In this document: in pieces, positions 7,742-17,361 of the stretch | Position numbering within the stretch: the first letter of the stretch is position 1 | Layout: each line of letters starts with the position of its first letter | Assembly: GCA_946406035.1 (NCBI GenBank) | Contig: CAMJJG010000006.1 | Span: forward strand, 1 to 64,000 | Length of the DNA stretch: 64,000 nucleotides | Direction: 5' to 3' | From: an uncultured Prevotellaceae bacterium | Lineage (GTDB): Bacteria; Bacteroidota; Bacteroidia; Bacteroidales; Muribaculaceae | Notes under the pieces: generated by a model | Databases searched by the model: none | What the model saw: the letters and a program-made list of their open reading frames with translations, nothing else | What the model was told of the DNA's origin: nothing | Translations under genes and position numbers: made by a program

Positions 7742-10221
7742 TAATGAAAACAATTAAGCTAATGACAATCACAGCCCTTGCCGTGACCGCCATGTCGATG
7801 AGCGCCCAATCGCCCATCGCCGTGGACTGGCACATGGGGCAGAACAACAGCGCGGCAGGCAATTACAGTTCGCGCTTTGTTATTAAAAATGTATCAAAAC
7901 AGCAGTTGGGCAGCGACTGGGAGTTTTTCTTCAACCAGTTCTCCCGCTCGGTGACGTTGCCCGCTGGCTCCCCTGTCGATATTGATGAGGTCTCGACGAC
8001 CTATTACCGCGTTAAGCCCAACGGCAATTACAAACCTCTTGCCGCAGGCGACTCGCTGGTACTGGACATGCTGATGAGCGGTGCCGTCATCAACAAGTGT
8101 TACATGCCCGCCGGTGGCCACGTGGTGCTCGGGGGTGACATGACCCATCCCCAGGTTGTCAACATCAACCGCATGCCGCTCGACAAGCCAGGGCAGTGGC
8201 GTGACCACAAGGCTTATCCCGACGGCAACTACATGTATGGCTATAACGAGATGATCAACGGCTTTGGCGACGGCTACACGGGTAACGACTATGACATCTT
8301 CCCGACCCCCAAGCAGGTGGATATCGAGGACGGCTTTACCCAGGTGGGTAGTCTCGTGACCATCAAGACGGGCAAGTTGTTCCAGTGGGGTGGCTATCGC
8401 CGTGCCAAGAATCTGCTCACCAGTGAGTTGCAGAAGCGCGGCATCTATGCCAGCAGTGGCCAGAATACGGTGATTCAGCTCTTGCTTGACAAGAAACTGA
8501 GCGATAACCGCGAGTATTACAGCCTGCGCGTCCATGATGGCAAGATCACTATCCTGGGTGTGACCCAAGCCGCGTTGATGAATGGCGTGAAGACGCTGAT
8601 TGCCGCACTGGACCACAGCAAGGGTCACCGCTTGCAGAATTGCTTCGTCATCGACTGGCCCGACTTTGGCTACCGTGGCGTGATGCTCGACATCGCGCGC
8701 AACTTTGTCATCAGGCCTGCCGACTACAAGCGCACCATCGATCTGCTGGCCTACTACAAGATGAATGTCATCCAGTTCCACTTCACCGACGATGAGGCAT
8801 GGCGACTGGAGATTCCCGGTTTCCCCGAGCTGACCCAGGTAGCCTCGCGCCGCGGTGCCACGCTCGACGAGAAAGGGTACCTGGCCCAGATTTTTGACGG
8901 CAATGGCAATCCCGATGACCTCTCGCAGAGCGCCAATGGCTACTTTACCCGCAGCGAGTTCATCGAGATGCTGCGCTACGCCTGGTCTCGCGGTATCCGC
9001 GTGATTCCCGAGATTGAGACGCCTGGCCATGCCCGTGCCGCCATCATGGCGATGAAAAGCCGTGCAGCAAACAATCCCACGGCCGAACAATTCCGCCTGT
9101 GGGATGAGAAAAACGAGAGTGTCTATACCTCGGCCCAGAGCTATCATGACAATGTGCTCAACGTTGCAAGCGACGACGTTTACCGCTTTGTCGATCGCGT
9201 GGTGGCCGAGTTAGAGAAGATGTACAAGGAGGCTGGACTGAAACTCGAGATCGTCCACTTGGGTGGCGACGAGGTGGCCCGTGGCGCATGGGACAAGAGC
9301 CCCGACGTGCAGGCGCTCATGCAGCGCGAGGGCCTCAAGACCCAGCACGACGTGCATGCCTATTACCTCAAGCGCATCAGCGCCCTGCTAGAGGTCCGCA
9401 AGATACGCATCGAGGGTTGGCAGGAGATAGGCCTCGACAACACACCAGAATATGATGCCCTGATGACCCCGCGCGTGGCCGGCGTGAACGCCTGGAGCAC
9501 CGTGGGCTCGCGTGCCGACGTCCCCTACCGACTGGCCAATGCTGGATACCCCGTGATTCTGTCGAATGTGACCAATTTCTACATGGACATGGGCTACAGC
9601 TGGCACCAAAACGAGCAAGGACTGCACTGGGGCGGAAAAGTCGATGAGTTTGACTCGTGGAGTGCGCTGCCGGCCAACATCTATGCCAGCGCTCGCACAG
9701 CTGTTGACGGCACTCCCATCAACATCACTACTGCCGGCGATGGTAAGGCGCAACTCGAGAAACCTGAGAACATCATCGGCGTGCAGGCACAGTTGTGGGG
9801 TGAGACCCTGCGCAGCTATGATGAGGTGCAGTACCTGCTGTTGCCCAAGATGATGGGCGTGAGCGAGAGAGCATGGACCGCCGTCCCCGAGTGGAGTAAG
9901 GACCTGACCGACATCAAGGCCTATAATGAGGCCCGTCACCAGTATAACCTCAAGATTGGCACACGCGAGTTGCCGTTGCTGCGAGGCATGGGCTACAACT
10001 TCCGTGTGGGTCCCCCGGGCATCAAGCTGGCCGATGGCAAGTTGCTCATCAACACCCAGTATCCCGATGAGCTGGTGACTTATACCCTCGATGGCAGTGA
10101 GCCCACTATCGATTCACCCCGCTGGACGGCACCGGTTCCCGTCAAGGACCAGCCCCAGGTGATCAAGGCCAAGGCCTTCTATCTGGGTCACGAGAGCGTG
10201 ACGACCTACCTGTTCAAGTAA
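7738..10221 (+). CDS. GH20 beta-N-acetylhexosaminidase, secreted
   Basis: N-terminal chitobiase-like domain, GYRGVMLDIARNF, IPEIETPGHARA, HLGGDEV; 4-nt overlap with the preceding phosphatase gene. Confidence 0.92.
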   Translation: MIMKTIKLMTITALAVTAMSMSAQSPIAVDWHMGQNNSAAGNYSSRFVIKNVSKQQLGSDWEFFFNQFSRSVTLPAGSPVDIDEVSTTYYRVKPNGNYKPLAAGDSLVLDMLMSGAVINKCYMPAGGHVVLGGDMTHPQVVNINRMPLDKPGQWRDHKAYPDGNYMYGYNEMINGFGDGYTGNDYDIFPTPKQVDIEDGFTQVGSLVTIKTGKLFQWGGYRRAKNLLTSELQKRGIYASSGQNTVIQLLLDKKLSDNREYYSLRVHDGKITILGVTQAALMNGVKTLIAALDHSKGHRLQNCFVIDWPDFGYRGVMLDIARNFVIRPADYKRTIDLLAYYKMNVIQFHFTDDEAWRLEIPGFPELTQVASRRGATLDEKGYLAQIFDGNGNPDDLSQSANGYFTRSEFIEMLRYAWSRGIRVIPEIETPGHARAAIMAMKSRAANNPTAEQFRLWDEKNESVYTSAQSYHDNVLNVASDDVYRFVDRVVAELEKMYKEAGLKLEIVHLGGDEVARGAWDKSPDVQALMQREGLKTQHDVHAYYLKRISALLEVRKIRIEGWQEIGLDNTPEYDALMTPRVAGVNAWSTVGSRADVPYRLANAGYPVILSNVTNFYMDMGYSWHQNEQGLHWGGKVDEFDSWSALPANIYASARTAVDGTPINITTAGDGKAQLEKPENIIGVQAQLWGETLRSYDEVQYLLLPKMMGVSERAWTAVPEWSKDLTDIKAYNEARHQYNLKIGTRELPLLRGMGYNFRVGPPGIKLADGKLLINTQYPDELVTYTLDGSEPTIDSPRWTAPVPVKDQPQVIKAKAFYLGHESVTTYLFK

Positions 10222-10240
10222 AAAAAACTGCTTTTGAGCC

Positions 10241-10285
10241 CTTGGATTGCTCGGAGTTCTCGGATTTTTACGAGGGCTCCGAGTG
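10241..10285. repeat. Degenerate 9-nt-periodic array (CTCGGAGTT-like)
   Basis: CTTGGATTG|CTCGGAGTT|CTCGGATTT|TTACGAGGG|CTCCGAGTG, five in-phase 9-mers. Confidence 0.6.
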
Positions 10286-10473
10286 TTATTATATGTGTAT
10301 GTGTGAAATTTCAAGGAAATGATTGATGAAAAGTGAAAAACATAAATTTCTCGTGATAAAATGTGACGATTTGTTTTATAATTGAAAAAATAATGTGTAA
10401 ATTTGTAGTTCCAAGCATAACCAAACCAACTTTTTGAAAAAATTATCGCTTAATCATAAAAACCTAACGAGAA

Positions 10474-10691
10474 ATGAGAAAATAGTTACTATTGCTATTC
10501 TGCCTATGCCTCTTGTCGCTGCCGGGCCTGGCCCGTGTAGTGACGGTTTCCGTGCCGCCACGACCGAGAAGACCTATACCACAGGCCTCTATTACTTCAA
10601 TCCCGATGACGGCAAGGTGTATAACTTCAACGGCAACCAGGACAAGATCCTGGGTGTGTGCATCAACCCGCGATTGACCCATCTGTTCTAG
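10474..10691 (+). pseudogene. Decayed secreted-protein gene: in-frame TAG in the signal peptide, then a frame change
   Basis: ATGAGAAAATAGTTACTATTG... = MRK*LLLLFCLCLLSLPGLARV; ORF-like TTEKTYTTGLYYFNPDDGKVYNFNGNQDKILGVCIN continues in another frame. Confidence 0.5.
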
Positions 10692-10805
10692 TGTCGACAG
10701 GGACTTGAAGCTATGAACGAGAGCATCTCTGTCGACGGTCGCCGCCAGAAATGCTCTCGTCGATAAGGGTGGTGTTCCAAGTTTTTTATACCTTTGTGGT
10801 CTTGA

Positions 10806-12221
10806 ATGAACCGTTTATTGCCCATAGTGACCTTGTTGCTGCTGGTGCTGGTGGCCATGGCCTGCCGTCGCGAGACCGTGAATTATCCTCCTCAAGCGCG
10901 AGTGACGCTCACCTCGACCAACCTGCCCATTGTGTGGATTGAGGTAAAGGGGCGCGTCATCAGCCGTGAAGAACGCATCGAGGCGCGCATCAAGGTCATT
11001 GATAATGGCAAGGGGCGCTTGAACTATGCCGACACCGTGCGCCACCCGGGGCAGCGTGTCGATTACGAGGGTTATGTGGCCCTGCGTTATCGCGGCAACT
11101 CGTCGCTGAACGTGAGCCCCAAGAAGCCTTACTCCTTCCGCACGCTTGATGGTCCCATGAAGTGGGCGACAAAGAAAAAGGCCAAGATTCTGGGCATGGG
11201 CAAGGACGACAACTGGGCCCTGCTGGCACCCTACAGCGACAAGAGCATGATCAGGGACCTGCTGGCATTTGAGATTTCCCGCCCGTGGATGGAATATGTG
11301 CCTCAAGGCCGTTTTTGTGAGGTTTTCCTTGATGGCACCTACTATGGGGTGTATATCCTGTGCGAGGTGGTATCCAAGGGGAAGCACCGCTTGAATCTGG
11401 CCAAACCTGGCAAGTCGGGCGACGCCTTAACGGGCGATTACCTGATTGAGGTGGACTATGATGATGACGTGCACTACCGGAGCAAGCATCACCCCCTGGA
11501 TGGTAATGGCAACGAGTTGATCGACAGGTTTATCCACATCCAGTTCAAGTCGCCCGATCATGACGAGATGAAGGAGCAGCACATTCATTACATCACCCAG
11601 CACATCGATCAGATGGAGGCTGCACTCGCCGCTCCCTGGTATCAAGATCCCGTCAAGGGCTACAGGAAGTATATCGATGTGATGTCGTTTATCGATTACC
11701 AGATTGCCCAGGAACTGGCTCATAACATCGACGCCTATCGCAAGAGCTGCAAACTCTACAAGCGCCGTGACAGCGTCGATGGGCGTTTCAAGGCAGTGGT
11801 GTGGGACATGAATCTGGCTTATGGCAACTGCAAGTTGAACGGCTCCTGGCGGACCGACACCTGGGCCTACCAGAACAACGACTCGCTCTATAGCAGTGGC
11901 GAGGACTATCTGGTGCCCTTCTGGTGGCCTCGACTCAACAGCGACGAGGCCTACACGGCGATGCTGCGCGACCGATGGGCGCAATACCGCCGTTACAACC
12001 TGGAGGAGGGGCGGCTCATGGCGGTGATCGACTCGATGGCGACGGTGTTGACCAGCCATGGCGCGATAGACCGTGACAGCCAGGCATGGCCCCACTGGGG
12101 AGTGTACGTCTGGTGCAACTACTATGTCTCTAAGGATTTTGCCGACGAGATCGCCTACCTCAAGCGTTGGCTCAGGGAGCGTATCGCCTGGATGGATGAA
12201 CAGTTGAAATTGGATAATTAA
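10806..12221 (+). CDS. CotH kinase family lipoprotein
   Basis: Lipobox VAMACRR; RYRGNSS, KKPYSFR, WALLAPYSDKSMIRD, GVYILCEVV motifs. Confidence 0.88.
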   Translation: MNRLLPIVTLLLLVLVAMACRRETVNYPPQARVTLTSTNLPIVWIEVKGRVISREERIEARIKVIDNGKGRLNYADTVRHPGQRVDYEGYVALRYRGNSSLNVSPKKPYSFRTLDGPMKWATKKKAKILGMGKDDNWALLAPYSDKSMIRDLLAFEISRPWMEYVPQGRFCEVFLDGTYYGVYILCEVVSKGKHRLNLAKPGKSGDALTGDYLIEVDYDDDVHYRSKHHPLDGNGNELIDRFIHIQFKSPDHDEMKEQHIHYITQHIDQMEAALAAPWYQDPVKGYRKYIDVMSFIDYQIAQELAHNIDAYRKSCKLYKRRDSVDGRFKAVVWDMNLAYGNCKLNGSWRTDTWAYQNNDSLYSSGEDYLVPFWWPRLNSDEAYTAMLRDRWAQYRRYNLEEGRLMAVIDSMATVLTSHGAIDRDSQAWPHWGVYVWCNYYVSKDFADEIAYLKRWLRERIAWMDEQLKLDN

Positions 12222-12257
12222 TAATAATTTGCGGTTTTTTGTGCAAAAAAACCTTTG

Positions 12258-12284
12258 CTCTCACTTTGAGAGTCGTGTTTTTTT
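12258..12284 (+). terminator. Terminator after CotH gene
   Basis: CTCTCA-CTT-TGAGAG hairpin then a T run. Confidence 0.5.
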
Positions 12285-12353
12285 GTTACTTTGCTATTTT
12301 CAAGAATAGTGCATCTAATCAATTTTAATGAATAAACTGATAACCAACTTGTT

Positions 12354-12476
12354 ATGAAAAAAATTTTACTCTTCTTGTTTTTGACGGCATCATTTGTTAC
12401 TGGTGCCCGTGCCGCAACCGACGGCGAGGTAAACATCGCCGACGTTAACACCGTCATCTCCATCATCCTTAGTTAA
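12354..12476 (+). CDS. 40-aa ORF: signal peptide fused directly to a partial dockerin-like repeat
   Basis: MKKILLFLFLTASFVTGARAATDGEVNIADVNTVISIILS*; below the ORF-track cutoff. Own promoter-like TTACTTTG (12286-12293) and downstream terminator. Confidence 0.5.
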   Translation: MKKILLFLFLTASFVTGARAATDGEVNIADVNTVISIILS

Positions 12477-12510
12477 AGGCCCACCATCCAATATAGCGCG
12501 GACAGTATCA

Positions 12511-12547
12511 AGCAAGCCGCCAGATATGCGACATCTGGCGGCTTGCT
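12511..12547. terminator. Perfect 15-bp hairpin
   Basis: AGCAAGCCGCCAGAT / ATCTGGCGGCTTGCT. Confidence 0.7.
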
Positions 12548-12573
12548 CATAGTGGTGTGTGGGGAAAGTTGAA

Positions 12574-12981
12574 TCAATAGGTCATGCGGGGAGGAAGTTC
12601 CTTGGCCTGATCGATCATGCGTTGAATTTCGGCCTCGGCAGGCACACGGCCACACAGGTGTTTCTCGTCGTTGACCTCGACCAGCTTGGCGGCAAGGTTG
12701 GCGGCAACGCGATGGCGCAGCTCCTTGACCGTGTCGACACCAGCAGCCTCGAGCAACTCGGCGAACTGCGGGCCGATGCCGTTGATGCGGAACAGGTCGG
12801 CGTGATTGGTCCACGTGAGAATCAGCTTCTCGCTAATTCCCGTCTTCTGGGCAAGGGCTTTGCGTCCTGCGGGAGTGTCACAGGCATCAAGCAGTTGCTC
12901 AACGGTCTCAATGCCCTCGGCAATCAATTTGGGCGCATAGGCCTTACCAATGCCCTCGATGTCAATAATCTTGTAGTTCAT
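12574..12981 (-). CDS. DUF4332 (helix-hairpin-helix-like) protein
   Basis: IIDIEGIGKAYAPKLIAEGIETVEQLL and INGIGPQFAELLEAAGVDTVKEL HhH-type repeats. Confidence 0.8.
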   Translation of the reverse strand: MNYKIIDIEGIGKAYAPKLIAEGIETVEQLLDACDTPAGRKALAQKTGISEKLILTWTNHADLFRINGIGPQFAELLEAAGVDTVKELRHRVAANLAAKLVEVNDEKHLCGRVPAEAEIQRMIDQAKELPPRMTY

Positions 12982-13026
12982 AACTGATTTTTACTTGATT
13001 AAATGGTTATTATGAAAACGGGAGTT

Positions 13027-13719
13027 TTACTCCTCAACTTTCTTGTCGCAGTTGCAGTCGATGATCTTCCAGATGCATGCTGCCAGAGCGCCGCCAACAA
13101 ACGGGCCGACGATAAAGATCCACAGGTTGGCCAGTGCGGTGCCGCCCTGGAAGATGGCGGGAGCGATCGAGCGGGCGGGATTGACCGATGTGCCCGTGTA
13201 GCGGATGCAGACGAGGTGAACAAGTACCAGCGACAGACCGATGGCCAGTCCAGCAAAGTTGTTGGTGGCGCCATTGGTCTTGGCAGTTGCGCCCAGTACA
13301 ACGAGGACAAAGACGCAGGTAAAGATGATCTCGGCCAGCAGTCCGCCCATTACCGAGACGCCCTCTTGCAGGTCGTTGGCACCAGTGCCGTCCATCCCCA
13401 TCACGTTAGAGGTGAGCAGGTAAAGCAAAGCCGAGCCGATGAAGGCGCCGATCACCTGGAAAATCATGTACATGCCGCAATCCTTAGCGCTCATGCGACC
13501 GCTCAGGAAGCAGCCCAGAGTGATGGCGGGGTTGATGTGGCAGCCGCTGATGCCGCCGATGGTGTAGGCCATAGCCACTACAGCCAGTCCAAAAGCCAAT
13601 GCTGTGCCGACAACCGCGGGGATGTTGGTGATGGGGTTGCACCCAAGACTCACTGCGACGCCACAGCCCATGAGTACCAAGACCATCGTGCCGACCATTT
13701 CTGCTAAATACTTTTTCAT
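13027..13719 (-). CDS. aqpZ: Aquaporin Z-like MIP channel
   Basis: SGCHINPAIT and SVNPARS boxes, six TMs. Confidence 0.92.
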   Translation of the reverse strand: MKKYLAEMVGTMVLVLMGCGVAVSLGCNPITNIPAVVGTALAFGLAVVAMAYTIGGISGCHINPAITLGCFLSGRMSAKDCGMYMIFQVIGAFIGSALLYLLTSNVMGMDGTGANDLQEGVSVMGGLLAEIIFTCVFVLVVLGATAKTNGATNNFAGLAIGLSLVLVHLVCIRYTGTSVNPARSIAPAIFQGGTALANLWIFIVGPFVGGALAACIWKIIDCNCDKKVEE

Positions 13720-13904
13720 AATGTAAAGAATTGATTTTTATTAGTTAAACAAGTTGATTGATTGGCGATAGAATAGATAATTGCCGATTGCAATGGCAAA
13801 CTTAGCAATTTTTAATGAAAAACGCAAGAAATTTTTAATAAATCTTCGTATATTTGCAAATTAAATACATCAGAAGAACCTGAAATGTCTTAAAATCAGT
13901 TGCA

Positions 13905-15221
13905 ATGAATATATCGATAGTAGGAACAGGATATGTGGGTCTGGTGAGCGGCACGTGCTTTGCCGACCTGGGTGTTAACGTGACATGCGTTGACCGTGAT
14001 AGCCAGAAGATCAACCGCCTGGTCTATGGTGCCATCCCCATCTATGAGCCTGGACTTGATAACATGATCAACCGCAACGTCAGCGACAAGCGGTTGACCT
14101 TCTCGAGCGATTACAGACAGGGATTTGTGGATCGGGATTTTGTCTTCTGTGCCATCGACACCACTGCTGACGAGGATGGCTTGACCGACCTGGGGCCGAT
14201 CCTGGATATCGCCAAGGATTTTGCCGACAACATCACCCGATACAGCGTGTTTGTCATCAAGTCGACTGTTCCCGTGGGCACGACTCAGCATGTGGCCAAA
14301 ATCATCGGCGAAGCCCTTGAGGCAAGGGGCGCCGGTGATATCAAGTTTGATGTGGCCTGCAATCCCGACTTCTTGACCGAGGGCAATGGCATCAAGGACT
14401 TCATGAAGCCCGACCGCATTGTCATCGGCACCGAGACGACCACAGCCCGGCAGGCCATGGAGCGACTGTATCGCACGATCCTGATGCACAATAACCGGAC
14501 GGTGATCTATACCGACACGCGTACTGCCGAGATGATCAAATATGCCGCCACGTCGATGCTGGCGACCCGTGTGAGCTTCATGAACGAGATTGCCAACTTG
14601 TGCGAGATTGTCGGGGCCGACGTGAACGTTGTTAGGCACGGTGTGGGCACTGATAGCCGCATCGGGCCCAAATACATCTTCCCTGGCTGTGGCTATGGCG
14701 GCACGCTCTTCCCCCAGGACATCAATGATTTGATCAAGATAGGCAGCGAGCACAACCATGACATGGAGATACTCAAAGCGGTGGAGAATGTAAACAACCG
14801 CCAGAAACGCATCCTGTTCAAGAAACTTAACAACCACTTCAAGGGAGACCTTGAGGGCAAGACGGTTGCCCTGTGGGGCTTGAGTTTCAAGCCCGAGACC
14901 GATGACATGACCGCCGCACCATCCATCGACACCATCAACCTGCTGATGGAGGCCGGCTGCCATGTGCGGGTGTATGACCCGGTAGCCATGAATGCCACCA
15001 AGCGCCGCTGGAGCACAGTGTATTGCGGCTTGGACATGTATGACGCCGTGAAGGGTGCCGATGCCGTGCTGCTGCTCACCGAGTGGCGCCAGTTCCGCAT
15101 CCCGGCATGGCAGGTTGTCAAGAACTTGATGAACTCACCTGTCGTGATCGATGGTCGCAACGTGTATGACGGCGATGAGCTTGAGGAGATGGGCTTCTCT
15201 TACTACTGCATCGGCCGATAA
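13905..15221 (+). CDS. ugd: UDP-glucose 6-dehydrogenase
   Basis: MNISIVGTGYVGLVSGTCFADLG, FPGCGYGGTLFPQDI, WGLSFKPETDDMTAAPS. Confidence 0.95.
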   Translation: MNISIVGTGYVGLVSGTCFADLGVNVTCVDRDSQKINRLVYGAIPIYEPGLDNMINRNVSDKRLTFSSDYRQGFVDRDFVFCAIDTTADEDGLTDLGPILDIAKDFADNITRYSVFVIKSTVPVGTTQHVAKIIGEALEARGAGDIKFDVACNPDFLTEGNGIKDFMKPDRIVIGTETTTARQAMERLYRTILMHNNRTVIYTDTRTAEMIKYAATSMLATRVSFMNEIANLCEIVGADVNVVRHGVGTDSRIGPKYIFPGCGYGGTLFPQDINDLIKIGSEHNHDMEILKAVENVNNRQKRILFKKLNNHFKGDLEGKTVALWGLSFKPETDDMTAAPSIDTINLLMEAGCHVRVYDPVAMNATKRRWSTVYCGLDMYDAVKGADAVLLLTEWRQFRIPAWQVVKNLMNSPVVIDGRNVYDGDELEEMGFSYYCIGR

Positions 15222-15250
15222 ACACTACTAACAAAGATATAATACCCCCC

Positions 15251-15285
15251 AAAAAAAAGCCGCCTCCTTTGCGAGGCGGTTTTTT
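15251..15285. terminator. Bidirectional terminator
   Basis: A-run CCGCCTC-CTTTGC-GAGGCGG T-run. Confidence 0.85.
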
Positions 15286-15291
15286 AAGTTT

Positions 15292-17283
15292 TTAGTACTG
15301 GTACTCGGTGTCGATGACCTCAAACTCGGTGCGGCGGTTGATTTGGTCGGCCGCTTGCTGATCCTCCTTGCTCAGCTTCTTGATGAACTCCTCGGTGAGC
15401 GTCACGCCTTCCTCAAACTGTGGGTACTGGCTGTGGATGCGCTTGGTTACCGTCTTGGGTCGCGACTCGCCGTAGCCAGCGGGACGCAGCCGCTCCTTGG
15501 GGATGCCGTTCTCGATGAGGTAGTCCACCACACTCTGGGCTCGACGCTGCGAGAGCCCCTGGTTGTACTTGGCGCTGCCCACGCGGTCGGTGTGGGAGGC
15601 CATCTCGATGACGATGTTGGGATGGTCCTTGAGGAGCATCACCATGCTGTCAAGGGCGAGTTTGGACTCGTCGCGCAGGACAGCCTTGTCAAAATCATAG
15701 AAGATATTCTCGATAATCTGGGCCTTGAACATGGCGGCCAAGATAAAGTCCACGTTATACTCGGCATCCTCCTCGGTGCTGTCGCTCTCAAACTCCTGGC
15801 GGGCGTTCAAGTATCCATCGGCACTGGCTTGCATGGCATATTTCACGCCCCTCTGCAGGTCAAAGCGGAAGGAACCGTCGGGCTTGGCGGCGGTCTTCTG
15901 GTTGCTGCCGTCGTCACCCACGATGCGGATGACGGCATTGGGTACGGGCTCATCGTCCTTATCGACGACATAGCCCGAGATCCAAATCTGCAAATCGGGC
16001 TTGATGAAGCTGAAGATGTGGTCATAGCCACGGGCATCGCCACGGTTGCTCGAGAACAGTCCGCTCTCGCCCTGGCCGAAGGTGAGCCCAAAGTCGTCGG
16101 CCGCGGAATTCATCGGCACGCCCATGTTCTCGATCACCCAGCGGTCCATCGACACGTTGTCGCCCTCTTCGCGGGGCTGCAAGGTGGCTCTGAACAAGTC
16201 CAGACCGCCCATGCCGGGATGGCCGTCGCTCGAGAAGTACAGGAGGCTGTCGGTGCGCATGTTGGGGCAGCGCTCGTTGCCCTTGGTGTTGATCTGCATG
16301 CCCAGGTTCTCGAGTGTGCCGTGCTTGTCCTTGAGGTTGATGCGCCAGATGTCGGTGCCTCCTTGTCCGCCGGGCATGTCGCTGGCGAAGTATAACCATT
16401 GCCCGTCGGGGCTGACAAAGGGGTCAGAATAGTTGCTCAGCGTGTCGGCAGTGATCTCAAACTTCTGTGGAGCGCCCCACTTGGCCTCGCTGCGGCTGCT
16501 GGTATAGATTTCAACGTTGGTGGGCCAGTCCTGCCGCACGGCGCGGGCCAGATACATTGTCGAGCCGTCGGGCGAGAATGCTGCGGCGCCCTCGTCATGC
16601 TCGGTGTTCAAGCCTCCGTCCACAATCTCGGGGCGTGACCACTTGCCGTTCTCGTCCTTCTTCATGAAGTAGATGTCCCCCTTCTTGGTGCCCAGGATCT
16701 CGCTGCGCAACTCGCCAGTTGATTTCTCGTTGGTCGAGGTGAAGTACAGGTACTCCATGTTTTTGTCGAGGTACATCGGGCAGTAGTCGGCGCGGCGGGA
16801 GCCGTAGAATGGCTTGACGATATATCGCGAGCCCTCCTCTTTCAACTGGGGTGCCAACTCGCATCCGCGCAGGCCCACCATCGCCTCCCAACTGCCGGGA
16901 GCGATTTCCAGGTACTGGTTATAGCTGCTGATGGCTGCAGCATACTGACCCTCGCGTTGTTGGGCCTGGGCCAGGCGCAACAGCAGGGTGGTGTCCTCAT
17001 ACTCGTAGCGGATGGCATTCTGGAAAGCAGCCGCGGCGCGGTTGCCCTGGTTGAGTTTCAGGTGGCACATGCCCAACTGGAATGCCAGTTCGCCACGCAA
17101 CCAGGCGTCCTCCTTGCGGTTGTAGCGGTTATAGAGCTTGCGGTAGATGGCCGCCGCATCAAAGTACTCGCCGCGGTCATAGGCCTCGTCAGCATCCTTG
17201 AGTTTGGGTCCCTTGCAAGATGTCATCGACAGCGTCATCGATGCCACCATCAGTCCCACAACGATAAATAGAATCCGTTTCAT
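15292..17283 (-). CDS. TPR + PD40 propeller + carboxypeptidase-regulatory + OmpA_C lipoprotein (PorE-like)
   Basis: Lipobox MTSCKG; TPRs; YFASDMPGGQGGTDIW and YFSSDGHPGMGGLDLF; ISGYVVDKDDEPVPNAVIRI; ASHTDRVGSAKYNQGLSQRRAQSVVDYL. Confidence 0.82.
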   Translation of the reverse strand: MKRILFIVVGLMVASMTLSMTSCKGPKLKDADEAYDRGEYFDAAAIYRKLYNRYNRKEDAWLRGELAFQLGMCHLKLNQGNRAAAAFQNAIRYEYEDTTLLLRLAQAQQREGQYAAAISSYNQYLEIAPGSWEAMVGLRGCELAPQLKEEGSRYIVKPFYGSRRADYCPMYLDKNMEYLYFTSTNEKSTGELRSEILGTKKGDIYFMKKDENGKWSRPEIVDGGLNTEHDEGAAAFSPDGSTMYLARAVRQDWPTNVEIYTSSRSEAKWGAPQKFEITADTLSNYSDPFVSPDGQWLYFASDMPGGQGGTDIWRINLKDKHGTLENLGMQINTKGNERCPNMRTDSLLYFSSDGHPGMGGLDLFRATLQPREEGDNVSMDRWVIENMGVPMNSAADDFGLTFGQGESGLFSSNRGDARGYDHIFSFIKPDLQIWISGYVVDKDDEPVPNAVIRIVGDDGSNQKTAAKPDGSFRFDLQRGVKYAMQASADGYLNARQEFESDSTEEDAEYNVDFILAAMFKAQIIENIFYDFDKAVLRDESKLALDSMVMLLKDHPNIVIEMASHTDRVGSAKYNQGLSQRRAQSVVDYLIENGIPKERLRPAGYGESRPKTVTKRIHSQYPQFEEGVTLTEEFIKKLSKEDQQAADQINRRTEFEVIDTEYQY

Positions 17284-17361
17284 GAAAATGCGTTGCTATA
17301 AGAGCTTTAACATTAAAAACGATAAAGCCGCCACATTTATTGTATCTATAGAGGGTAAACC

